Of a stretch of 64,000 bases of DNA, positions 8,393 to 17,967 are shown one piece after another. The translations under genes and the position numbers were made by a program. Under the pieces are notes generated by a model. It saw nothing but the letters and a program-made list of their open reading frames with translations, ran no database searches and was not told the DNA's origin. Source of the stretch: SHZI01 sp040080965 (GTDB lineage: Bacteria; Pseudomonadota; Gammaproteobacteria; Steroidobacterales; GCA-2729495); the NCBI GenBank assembly GCA_040080965.1, contig JBEBHH010000005.1, positions 1 to 64,000 of the forward strand. Reading direction: 5' to 3'. Numbering within the stretch: the stretch's first letter is position 1; the number at the start of each line of letters is the position of its first letter.

Positions 8393-8482
8393 CTCTTGAG
8401 TCTAGCTTTGCAAGCCTTCGCAGGCGTCGGTCAGGTTCATCGCTGATCGAAGCTGCTCATCCGGGAATGTTGGCAGCACCCT

Positions 8483-8521
8483 TTATCCCGCAAATCACCG
8501 AAGAGGAAGATTGCGGGATAA
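8483..8521. repeat. Hairpin, 11-bp perfect stem
   Basis: TTATCCCGCAA (8483-8493) pairs perfectly with TTGCGGGATAA (8511-8521) around a 17-base loop. It lies in the divergent gap between ubiA and the VPVPA protein gene, just upstream of a TACAAT -10-like box at 8532-8537, so it could be an operator. No T-run follows on either strand. Confidence 0.5.
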
Positions 8522-8647
8522 ATGCATTGAATACAATGGCATGAGCGAGGGCCACCGCCCGCTCCGGCCGAACTGGCAGGACGGGCTTTGTTCAGCCTAT
8601 TCTCACTTACTCCGGGACCTCGCGGCACGATCGCAAAGGAGCCTGCC

Positions 8648-9475
8648 ATGCGCATTCAACCGAAGCCTGCCCGCATCGACACCGCACTGCGCGTGGCGCT
8701 GGTCAGCCTGGCAATGGCCGCACCGGCATCGCTGCAGGCGTCGCCGCTGGGCTGGGTACTGAACACCAACCAGACGCTCGACCTGGTGAACGTGGCTACC
8801 AACGCCGACGCGCCCTTCAACACCACACCATTCCAGAGCGACAGCCTGGCGGCCTCACCGGTTGGCACGCTGTACGCGGCGGACGCGTTCGGCAACCTGT
8901 GGGATGTCACCGGTCCGCCGATTCCTGTCGGCCCCACGCTGCGCACGCAGATCGCCGACCTGGATTGGGCCACCAACGGCCTGTGGGGCTACAGCAATGC
9001 GTCGCAGGAACTTTTCTTCTTCGACCTGGGGAGCAGCAGTGTCACTTACGCCGTCACGCTGACGTTGCCCGGCAGCCTGTCGTCTGCGGCCATCGTTGCC
9101 GGCGTGGCGTATCAGCCCGGCAGTGGTGACATCTTCCTGTCGGCCTGGGATGGCCTGAACAACGATCTGCTGCTGCGTGTGCCCGTCGCCACCAACACGG
9201 CGCTGCTGATCGGCTCAATGGCCAACGGCGACGGCTTCAGCTACTTCGCCGACATCGACTTCGACGCTGCGGGCACTTTGTACGCCGTTACCTGGTACCA
9301 CCGGTGGTTCTACAGCGTCGCGCCGGCCACGGCGGCCACCAGCTTCATCAGCAGCGGGCCTCACCGCGACAGCACGGCGATGGCCCTGCAGCCGGTGCCC
9401 GTGCCCGCCGCCGCCTGGTTGTTCGGCGGGGGCCTTGCGGCCCTGGGCGTTTTCGCGAGGCGGGAGCGACGCTGA
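8648..9475 (+). CDS. Exported protein with VPxPA (PEP-CTERM-type) sorting signal
   Basis: The 275-residue protein has a signal peptide (to about ASLQASP, residue 34). The central region has short hydrophobic strands like a beta-propeller or DUF-type surface protein (LYAADAFGNLWDV, LYAVTWYHRWFY). The C-terminus VPVPAAAWLFGGGLAAL plus FARRERR is a textbook PEP-CTERM/VPLPA exosortase signal: VPxPA, a membrane helix and a basic tail. ATG 8648 follows AAAGGAG. Neither exosortase nor other PEP-CTERM genes lie in the window. The next gene starts 2 bases after its stop. Confidence 0.8.
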   Translation: MRIQPKPARIDTALRVALVSLAMAAPASLQASPLGWVLNTNQTLDLVNVATNADAPFNTTPFQSDSLAASPVGTLYAADAFGNLWDVTGPPIPVGPTLRTQIADLDWATNGLWGYSNASQELFFFDLGSSSVTYAVTLTLPGSLSSAAIVAGVAYQPGSGDIFLSAWDGLNNDLLLRVPVATNTALLIGSMANGDGFSYFADIDFDAAGTLYAVTWYHRWFYSVAPATAATSFISSGPHRDSTAMALQPVPVPAAAWLFGGGLAALGVFARRERR

Positions 9476-9477
9476 GG

Positions 9478-10275
9478 ATGAAGGGACTCCTGAAATTCCT
9501 CGGCGCCCTGGTGGGGCTGGTTGTTCTGCTGGTAGCGGCGCTGGCGGTCTTCGTCATGCTGACGCTGAAACCGAACCTGCCGGCCAGCGAGTTCGCCCTG
9601 CAGCCAGTGCCGGGCGCTGCCGGGCGCAACGTGATCGTCTTCGGCGCCACCGGCAAACTGGGCACCGAGATCGTGCGGGACTTGAGGGAGCATGGCGACC
9701 AGGTCACGGCCTTCGTCCGGGCCAGCTCGGACCGCAGCCGGCTCGAGCCGCTCGGCGTGAACTTTGCGGTGGGCGACGTGCTCGATTCCGCGTCCGTGCA
9801 GGCGGCCTTCCAGGTCGGCAACTTCGACGCTGCCATCACCACCATCTCGGGCCTGTCAGTGCCAGACCTGGACCGGCAGGGCAACATCAACGTGGCGGAC
9901 GCCGCCGCGGCTGCCGGCGTGCGACGGGTCATCCTCATCAGCACCGTGGGCGCCGGCGACAGCCGCGAGGCCGCTCCGCTCATCTCGCGCCTGGCGCTTT
10001 CCAAAGTGCTGCCCCAGAAGACGGCGGCGGAGGAGCATTTGCGGGCCAGCGGCCTCAGCTACACCATCATCAGGCCCGGCGGCCTGCCGCCCGGCGTGGT
10101 GCCCACGGGGCGCGGGATCCTGAGTGAGGATCCCGCCACCATGGGATTCATCAAACGCCCGGACCTGGCGCGGCTGGTGGTGGGGGTGCTCTACGACGAC
10201 CGCACCATTCGCAAGACCCTGGCGGCGGTGGATCCGGGTTTGCAGCGGCCCTGGGCTGGCGGTGATCCGGAGTAG
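9478..10275 (+). CDS. Membrane-anchored NAD(P)-binding protein (atypical SDR, NmrA-like)
   Basis: The 265-residue protein has an N-terminal membrane helix (about residues 6-30) and then a Rossmann fold with the nucleotide-binding motif VIVFGATGKLG (about residues 51-61). Later strands VRRVILISTVGAGDS and LSYTIIRPGGLPPG match atypical short-chain dehydrogenases of the NAD(P)H-binding/NmrA type. No YxxxK catalytic pair is obvious, so it may be a sensor or an epimerase-like enzyme. The ATG at 9478 is 2 bases after the preceding stop, so the two are probably co-transcribed. Substrate is unknown. Confidence 0.75.
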   Translation: MKGLLKFLGALVGLVVLLVAALAVFVMLTLKPNLPASEFALQPVPGAAGRNVIVFGATGKLGTEIVRDLREHGDQVTAFVRASSDRSRLEPLGVNFAVGDVLDSASVQAAFQVGNFDAAITTISGLSVPDLDRQGNINVADAAAAAGVRRVILISTVGAGDSREAAPLISRLALSKVLPQKTAAEEHLRASGLSYTIIRPGGLPPGVVPTGRGILSEDPATMGFIKRPDLARLVVGVLYDDRTIRKTLAAVDPGLQRPWAGGDPE

Positions 10276-10377
10276 CGCCGCCCTACTCCGAGGACGTCAG
10301 GCCGCCAGCTTCCGCACCTGCAATTTCTGGTTCGAGCGCCTTACAACTGGCTCCGACTTTGTGCGCCTGACTGCCCT

Positions 10378-11526
10378 TCAAGGCTTGAAACCAGAGGGCC
10401 CGGGCGCCGTGCCAATCCTGTTGCGCAGGATGGCGAAGTCCGCCGCCGTCACGGACCCGCTCCCATTCAGGTCAGCCCTGGCGGCCGTGGCACTGGATGT
10501 GGCGTTCTGGCCGACGACCGAGCGCAGGATGGCGAAGTCCGCCGCCGTCACCTGCCCGCTGTTATTCAGGTCCCCATCGCAGATGTTCCCGTAGGCGTCG
10601 CCGTCAGCGTCGAGCTGGTCGGCGTTGGTGACAGACCTGCAGTTGTCGACGCCATCGAGGATGCCGTCAGCGTCGGGATCCAGGGAAGGCACGAGGCTGC
10701 CGTTCCGGAACACGAACAGGTAGTCGTTGAGGTTCGCTGTCGGGCCGCCGAGGGTGCTGGCAAGCTGGAAGACATCGGTTGGCGAGCCCGTGACCAGTGA
10801 CCCGCCGCCCAGTCCCGTGAACTGATCGTTGTCACTCTGCCCGTAGCGCAGGCGCAGGTAGAAGTCGCCATTGGCGCCCGCCGTGTAGAGCACCAGCTGG
10901 GTCATGATCTGGGGATTGATGTTGAAGTCGCTGTCGAACCAGGTCACCGCAAACGCCGGGACCCGCTCCGGGGCGCTGTATGGAGCCAGGGGATCACCCG
11001 TGGCCCGGAAATAGCTTGTGCCGCCACCGAAGGGCGCGAAACTGGTCGTCACGTCGGGGATGCTCATCTGGCGATAGAACGGCGCGATGAACGGCCGGGT
11101 CACCGTACCGTTCGCGGTGACCACCTGTTGCAGAGCAGTGATGGTCGCGGCCGCCGCGAAATTCCCGGTCTTGGCGGAGCCGAAGGTAATGAAGCCGTTC
11201 TTGTTGATGAAGAGTGAATCGTAGGAAACGGCGCCGATCTTCACCTGGAACCCGAGCTTCGTTTCCACGCTGGCGTTGTTGGTGAACGTCACGCCGCAGG
11301 AGGCTGGCAGCTGCGAGAGCAGCCCGCAGACGGTGGCGTTCGATGTCAGCACCCAGGCGTCCCCCGTGGTCGAGACACCGCCGGATTCGCCCGCGAAGTC
11401 GACCACGATCCGTGGCCTGGCAGATGCCTGGGACGACAAGAGGACGGCGCCGGCGAACAGCAGGAGGACGGGCAGGGCGGCAGACAGCACTGCAGGGCTG
11501 CGCGGCGCTGGATCGATCGGATTCAT
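10378..11526 (-). CDS. Secreted nidogen-like protein with TSP3 and dockerin repeats
   Basis: The 382-residue protein has a signal peptide (cleavage near QASARPRI, residue 37) and a NIDO-like domain around SLFINKNGFITFG (about residues 104-116). Next come an Asp-rich thrombospondin type 3-like calcium stretch (DPDADGILDGVDNC) and two dockerin-type EF-hand repeats (DLNNSGQVTAADFAILR and DLNGSGSVTAADFAILR). The protein ends GTAPGPSGFKP. The same dockerin pair and PGPSG ending occur in the proteins at 22100 and 23584. GGGAG lies 7 bases before the ATG. It is divergent from the TIR gene with 89 bases between. A surface adhesive or matrix role is inference. Confidence 0.8.
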   Translation of the reverse strand: MNPIDPAPRSPAVLSAALPVLLLFAGAVLLSSQASARPRIVVDFAGESGGVSTTGDAWVLTSNATVCGLLSQLPASCGVTFTNNASVETKLGFQVKIGAVSYDSLFINKNGFITFGSAKTGNFAAAATITALQQVVTANGTVTRPFIAPFYRQMSIPDVTTSFAPFGGGTSYFRATGDPLAPYSAPERVPAFAVTWFDSDFNINPQIMTQLVLYTAGANGDFYLRLRYGQSDNDQFTGLGGGSLVTGSPTDVFQLASTLGGPTANLNDYLFVFRNGSLVPSLDPDADGILDGVDNCRSVTNADQLDADGDAYGNICDGDLNNSGQVTAADFAILRSVVGQNATSSATAARADLNGSGSVTAADFAILRNRIGTAPGPSGFKP

Positions 11527-11615
11527 GGGAGGTCTCCCGTGGGCGCTTTCCGGCTACTGAGCGGTATGCTACGCCCCAACGCCCCCTGCACAAGGGGCCA
11601 GAGTCGGCGGAAGCG

Positions 11616-13670
11616 ATGCGTTACGTCGCGTTCATCAGCTACAACCATGCGGACCGGGCCTGGGCCCGCTGGTTGCACCGCTCCATAGAGCAGTACCGGA
11701 TACCGGCCAGCCTTCGCGAACGGGCGCGCCGCGAAGTCAACACTCACTCCGACCGGCTAGCGCCGGTGTTTCTCGATCGTGAGGAACTCTCGTCATCGGC
11801 GGACCTCGCACAGTCGGTGCGCGAAGCACTGGAAGACTCCGCGGCCCTCATCGTGGTCTGTTCCCCGAACGCAGCCCGATCGCGCTGGGTGAACGAAGAG
11901 ATCAGGAGCTTCAAGGAACTGGGCCGGGGCGGCCGGATCTTATGTCTCATCGTGGGCGGCGATCCCGGTGCCGCCGATCGGCAGCAGGCGCCAGAGAGCG
12001 AGTGCTTCCCGGCCACGCTCCGCCATGAGGTCGTGGATGGCCGGTTGAGCGACCGGAAGGCGGTCGAACCCCTCGCGGCCGATGTGCGCGAGGGGACCGA
12101 TTCCCGCCGCGAGGCGCTGCTCAAGATTGTCGCAGGGCTGCTCGGTGTGAGTCTCGATGAGGTTCGCCAGCGCGACCAGGCGCGCCGGCAGCGACGCTTG
12201 GCCGGGATCGCTGCCGCCGCGACAGTAGGCTGCGTCGTGCTGGCCGGCTTCGCCGTTACAGCGTGGCTGGCGCGGAACGAGGCAGTGGAGCAGCGCAGGC
12301 TGGCCGTACAGAAGTCGCTAACGGCAGAACGGACAGCCGATTTCATGGTCTCCCTGTTCCGCGTATCCGACCCCAGCGAAGCCCGCGGCAACTCGATCAC
12401 GGCCCGGGAGATCCTTGATCGTGGCGTTCGGCAGATAGATGAAGGGCTGCGGGCCGAACCACTGGTCAGGGCAGAACTCGCAACGACCCTCGGCCAGGTC
12501 TATTACGGACTGGGCCTCTACCAGCAGGCGGAGGAACTGCTGACGAAGCAGCGGATCGTGTCCGGACAGGATGCGCGCGGCCGCGCCCGGCAGTGGGTGG
12601 CGCTCGCCGACGTTCAGGCGGCGCTTGGGCGCTTCACAGAGGCTGACATTCTCTATGCCGACGCCGATAAACTCATTGCCACTGAAGCCGAACCGGATCT
12701 CGAGACCCGCGTCCGGATCCTGATCGGTCGCGGGGATGCCGCTTCCAGCCAGGAGCGCTTCGCGGTTTCGCAACGCTTCTTCGACGAAGCGCTCGCCGTG
12801 GCCAGGCTGCCCGGGGCGCCGGCCGACGTGAGTGCCCGGACGCTCGAGGGCATCGCGATGCTAAAGGCCTATGCGGGCGACATGACAGTTGCCCTCGACT
12901 GGTACCAGAAGGCACTGGCGGAGCGAATCCGGGTCTCCGGCGAGACGCATCCCAACGTGTCCCAGATCCTCGGTAACATGGGCGCGTCCGCCTATCTGCT
13001 CGGCGACAGTGAGCGCGCTGAGTCCTACATGCAGAGGTCCATCGAGATTGACCGCCGCGTGCTTGGTCCCCGACACCCGGATGTCGGTATCGGCATGAAC
13101 AATCTCGGGCGCCTGCGCCTCGAGCGGCGTCGCTTTGCCGAGGCCCTGAAGTTGCTGGACGAAGCCGTTTCAATCCTCGATGCGGCGCACGAACCCACCC
13201 ACGCCGATCTGACATTTCCACTCAGCAACCTGGCGCTTGTACACGTGGGTCTGGGCAACGATGCCCGGGCAGAGCGGCTGTTCGAGAGAAGTCTTGCAGC
13301 GGCCGTCGCCAGCAGGCAGACAGGGCTTGAGGGCATGATCCTCACCTATCTCGCGGATTTGCAGTGTCGCTCGGGCCGATTCGAACCGGCGCTGGCGCGC
13401 CTGGCCAACGCACAGACGATGCTTGCCGAGGGCTATCCGGATGACAGCTGGCGGACCGCCTACGCTGACAATGTGCGGGCCGGATGCCTGACGGGCCTGA
13501 AGCGCTATGCCGAGGCGGAAGCGCTGGTTGAGACCAGTTTGCCGGCCGTGCTCGCGCGATGGCCCGCCGCTGCACTGTACGGCCACGACTCAGTCGAACG
13601 GTCCAGGCGGCTCTTCACAAGGACGGCCAATACGGCCAAGCTGGCGCAGCTCGGGGAGCAGAAGCCGTGA
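11616..13670 (+). CDS. TIR domain - transmembrane - TPR protein (predicted conflict-system signalling protein)
   Basis: The 684-residue protein starts with a TIR domain (residues 1-about 115). The first strand is YVAFISYNHADR, the BB-loop region is VFLDREELSSSADL, and the helix SRWVNEEIRSF places Glu95 at the position of the catalytic glutamate of NAD-cleaving TIRs such as SARM1. A membrane helix (about 195-218) and coiled-coil stretch follow. From about residue 270 onwards there are repeated TPR helices (for example VYYGLGLYQQAEELL and NLALVHVGLGNDARAERLF). The start at 11616 is chosen because MRYVAFISYN is the canonical TIR N-terminus. Its stop overlaps the next gene's GTG (GTGA), indicating a two-gene unit. 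NADase activity and a defence role are inferred. Confidence 0.85.
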   Translation: MRYVAFISYNHADRAWARWLHRSIEQYRIPASLRERARREVNTHSDRLAPVFLDREELSSSADLAQSVREALEDSAALIVVCSPNAARSRWVNEEIRSFKELGRGGRILCLIVGGDPGAADRQQAPESECFPATLRHEVVDGRLSDRKAVEPLAADVREGTDSRREALLKIVAGLLGVSLDEVRQRDQARRQRRLAGIAAAATVGCVVLAGFAVTAWLARNEAVEQRRLAVQKSLTAERTADFMVSLFRVSDPSEARGNSITAREILDRGVRQIDEGLRAEPLVRAELATTLGQVYYGLGLYQQAEELLTKQRIVSGQDARGRARQWVALADVQAALGRFTEADILYADADKLIATEAEPDLETRVRILIGRGDAASSQERFAVSQRFFDEALAVARLPGAPADVSARTLEGIAMLKAYAGDMTVALDWYQKALAERIRVSGETHPNVSQILGNMGASAYLLGDSERAESYMQRSIEIDRRVLGPRHPDVGIGMNNLGRLRLERRRFAEALKLLDEAVSILDAAHEPTHADLTFPLSNLALVHVGLGNDARAERLFERSLAAAVASRQTGLEGMILTYLADLQCRSGRFEPALARLANAQTMLAEGYPDDSWRTAYADNVRAGCLTGLKRYAEAEALVETSLPAVLARWPAAALYGHDSVERSRRLFTRTANTAKLAQLGEQKP

Positions 13671-15448
13671 CTGATGCCAACGCGGACGAAACAGCGGCTC
13701 ACTTCACGATTCCCTTCCTCGTCGGTGTCGCCGGGCACCGGGACTTGCTGCCGGAGGAAGTGCCGGCGATCCGCGCAGCAATCGACCGGCTCCTTCGAAC
13801 CCTTGGCGACGGACATCCTGACGTTGCAATACAGCTTCTCTCGCCGATGGCGGAGGGCGCCGACCTCCTCGTTGCCGACGCGGCCAGCACGCTCGGGCTG
13901 GATGTCATCGCCCTCCTGCCCTATGGCGCCGCCCAGGTCCGTGCGGACCTGGATACCGACGCGTCCCGTGCAGTGTTCGACAGGGTGATGGAACGTGCGG
14001 AAGTGCTGGAGGTGCCGCTACCAGCAACAGTCGACAAGGTGCAGCTCGCTGCTCCCGGCGACATCCGTGACCGGCAGTACCTCCTGGCCGGCGCGCTGGT
14101 GGCGCGCTGCAGTTCGTTGCTCATTACGATCTGGGACGGTCGTGACACTGACCATCTCGCGGGCACCGCGCGCGTGGTCGAGTCACGGCGGCAGGGCTTG
14201 TCGACGGGGAACGATGGCGGTCCGGCAGCCGGTCAGTTGCTGTCGGCCGGCGACAACGACTGGATCTATGACATCCGTTGTTCCCGACGTTCTGCTGAGC
14301 CAGTCCCTGGCGGTGGTGGTGTGGCGGTGCCGGGATTCATCAGCGGCGGACGTCAGCACGGCAGTATCGAGCGCGGCCTCCCCGGGGAACTCCAGATGCT
14401 CCTCGAAGGAACCGCCGGCTTCAACCGGGATGTCGCGGCGTATCGGGACGAGATCTCCGCGAGCGGCCAGCGACTGGCGCCGGCCAGTCCCTACTCGGTG
14501 CCGGATGCGCTCCGGTACGTGGATCGCCTTTTCACGGCGTCGGACTGGCTGGGAGGCCATTTCCGCCGCTGCTTTACCCGCGCCTTGCGCGCCCGGTACA
14601 TCCTCTGGGCCATCCTGGCCCTGCTGCTCCTGGGGCTCCACAAGTCCCGGGATAACCTGCTCGACCTGGCGAATATCTCGCTGGTACTGCTGGTGTTTGG
14701 CGCTGGCTGGGCGCTTGCGTTGTGGGCTCATCGCCGCAAGTGGCACCGGCGCTTTCTGGATTACCGGGCGCTGGCTGAAGGGTTACGCGTGGATTTCTAC
14801 TGGGAGATCACGGGGGTCCGCGCGCAGTTCGATGGTGAGTTCGCACACGAGAGCTTCCTGCAGAAGCAGGATGTGGAACTCGAGTGGATCCGCGCGGCCA
14901 TGCGGACTGTCAGCCTGCGCTGCGCGTTGTACCCGCGCACGACGTGGCCACACGGATTCGACCACGCCTACGCTGCCTGGATTGGCGATCCGGACCCGGT
15001 GAATGGCTCTGGGCAGTTGCGCTACTACCGTCGCAGCACCCAGGCGCTGGAACGCAGGCAGAAGATCACCGACGGGCTGTCGAGGGCGCTGCTGCTTGGC
15101 GGACTCGCACTCGGGATTGCCCTCGCGATCGATACGGCCTTTGCGTTCTTCGGAGAGTCACCGCTTAGCCACGGCCAGCGGGACTCACTGGTCTTCGGCC
15201 TGGCGATGATCACCGTGTATGGCGCGATTTTTGAAATCTACCTGCACGAAAAGGCAGATCGTTCCCTGATTCGCCAGTATCGCTACATGGATTCCCTGTT
15301 CAGCTTCACGGCGCGGGCATTGCGCGCCTCTCCCTCGCCGGCTGAAGAACTGCAGATCCTGCGTTCGCTGGGCCACGCGTGTCTCGCCGAGCATGCGCAG
15401 TGGGCGCTTGCCCATCGCGACATGCGAATCGACGGCTTGCGCTGGTAG
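13667..15448 (+). CDS. SLOG-SLATT-type protein: predicted nucleotide sensor fused to membrane effector
   Basis: The 593-residue protein has an N-terminal Rossmann-like domain of the SLOG/LOG type: GVAGHRDL (residues 20-27), LSPMAEGADLLVAD (58-71), a phosphate-loop-like SLLITIWDGRD and GTARVVESRR. A C-terminal half carries two membrane-helix pairs (about 310-353 and 475-525) with KWHRRFLDYRALAEGLR between, characteristic of SLATT (DUF4231-like) domains. SLOG domains bind nucleotide-derived ligands and SLATT domains are predicted pore-forming effectors (Burroughs-Aravind analyses). The GTG at 13667 overlaps the TIR gene stop and has GGGGAG upstream. With the TIR partner it suggests a signal-producer/effector pair. 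Confidence 0.8.
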   Translation: MTDANADETAAHFTIPFLVGVAGHRDLLPEEVPAIRAAIDRLLRTLGDGHPDVAIQLLSPMAEGADLLVADAASTLGLDVIALLPYGAAQVRADLDTDASRAVFDRVMERAEVLEVPLPATVDKVQLAAPGDIRDRQYLLAGALVARCSSLLITIWDGRDTDHLAGTARVVESRRQGLSTGNDGGPAAGQLLSAGDNDWIYDIRCSRRSAEPVPGGGGVAVPGFISGGRQHGSIERGLPGELQMLLEGTAGFNRDVAAYRDEISASGQRLAPASPYSVPDALRYVDRLFTASDWLGGHFRRCFTRALRARYILWAILALLLLGLHKSRDNLLDLANISLVLLVFGAGWALALWAHRRKWHRRFLDYRALAEGLRVDFYWEITGVRAQFDGEFAHESFLQKQDVELEWIRAAMRTVSLRCALYPRTTWPHGFDHAYAAWIGDPDPVNGSGQLRYYRRSTQALERRQKITDGLSRALLLGGLALGIALAIDTAFAFFGESPLSHGQRDSLVFGLAMITVYGAIFEIYLHEKADRSLIRQYRYMDSLFSFTARALRASPSPAEELQILRSLGHACLAEHAQWALAHRDMRIDGLRW

Positions 15449-15464
15449 CGGCCTTCCGCGGCCT

Positions 15465-17549
<2,085 letters not shown>

Positions 17550-17586
17550 CGCTGCCGGCCCGCGGGTGCGGCCTTCGGTCGCCGTT

Positions 17587-17967
17587 TCAGGGCACGAGGA
17601 CCGCGTCCGCCTCGACGGCTGCGCCGCGCGGCAGGGAGGCGACGCCAATCGCTGCGCGGGCCGGGTACGGCTTGGAGAAGAACTCGGCCATCACTTCGTT
17701 GACCACGGCGAAGTGCCCCAGGTCCACGAGGAACACGGTGACCTTCACGGCATGGTCGAGGGACGAACCTGCGGCCTCCGCCACGGCCGCGAGATTGCGG
17801 AACACCTGCCGCACCTGGTCCCGCATCTCGCCGGTGAGCAACTGGCCCGTGGCCGGGTCCAGCGGCAGCTGGCCCGAAAGCCAGATGGCGCCGCCGGCGC
17901 GAATGCCCTGGGAGTAGGTGCCGATGGCGGCTGGCGCCTTCGGTGTATCGATGGGTTGCTTGCTCAT
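17587..17967 (-). CDS. ridA: RidA family reactive intermediate deaminase
   Basis: RidA hydrolyses reactive enamine/imine intermediates formed by PLP enzymes such as threonine dehydratase. The 126-residue protein shows the family signatures GTYSQGIRAGGAIWLSGQ, VKVTVFLVDLG and RAAIGVASLPRGAAVEADA, whose Arg binds the substrate carboxylate. The ATG at 17967 overlaps the spoT stop (ATGA). The spoT-ridA-recG order is common in gammaproteobacteria outside the enterics. Confidence 0.94.
   Translation of the reverse strand: MSKQPIDTPKAPAAIGTYSQGIRAGGAIWLSGQLPLDPATGQLLTGEMRDQVRQVFRNLAAVAEAAGSSLDHAVKVTVFLVDLGHFAVVNEVMAEFFSKPYPARAAIGVASLPRGAAVEADAVLVP

Noticed and set aside
11527..11615. Defined promoter for the TIR gene
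   Set aside because: TATGCT at 11565-11570 resembles a -10 box, but no -35 hexamer lies at 16-18 bases, so no promoter is listed.
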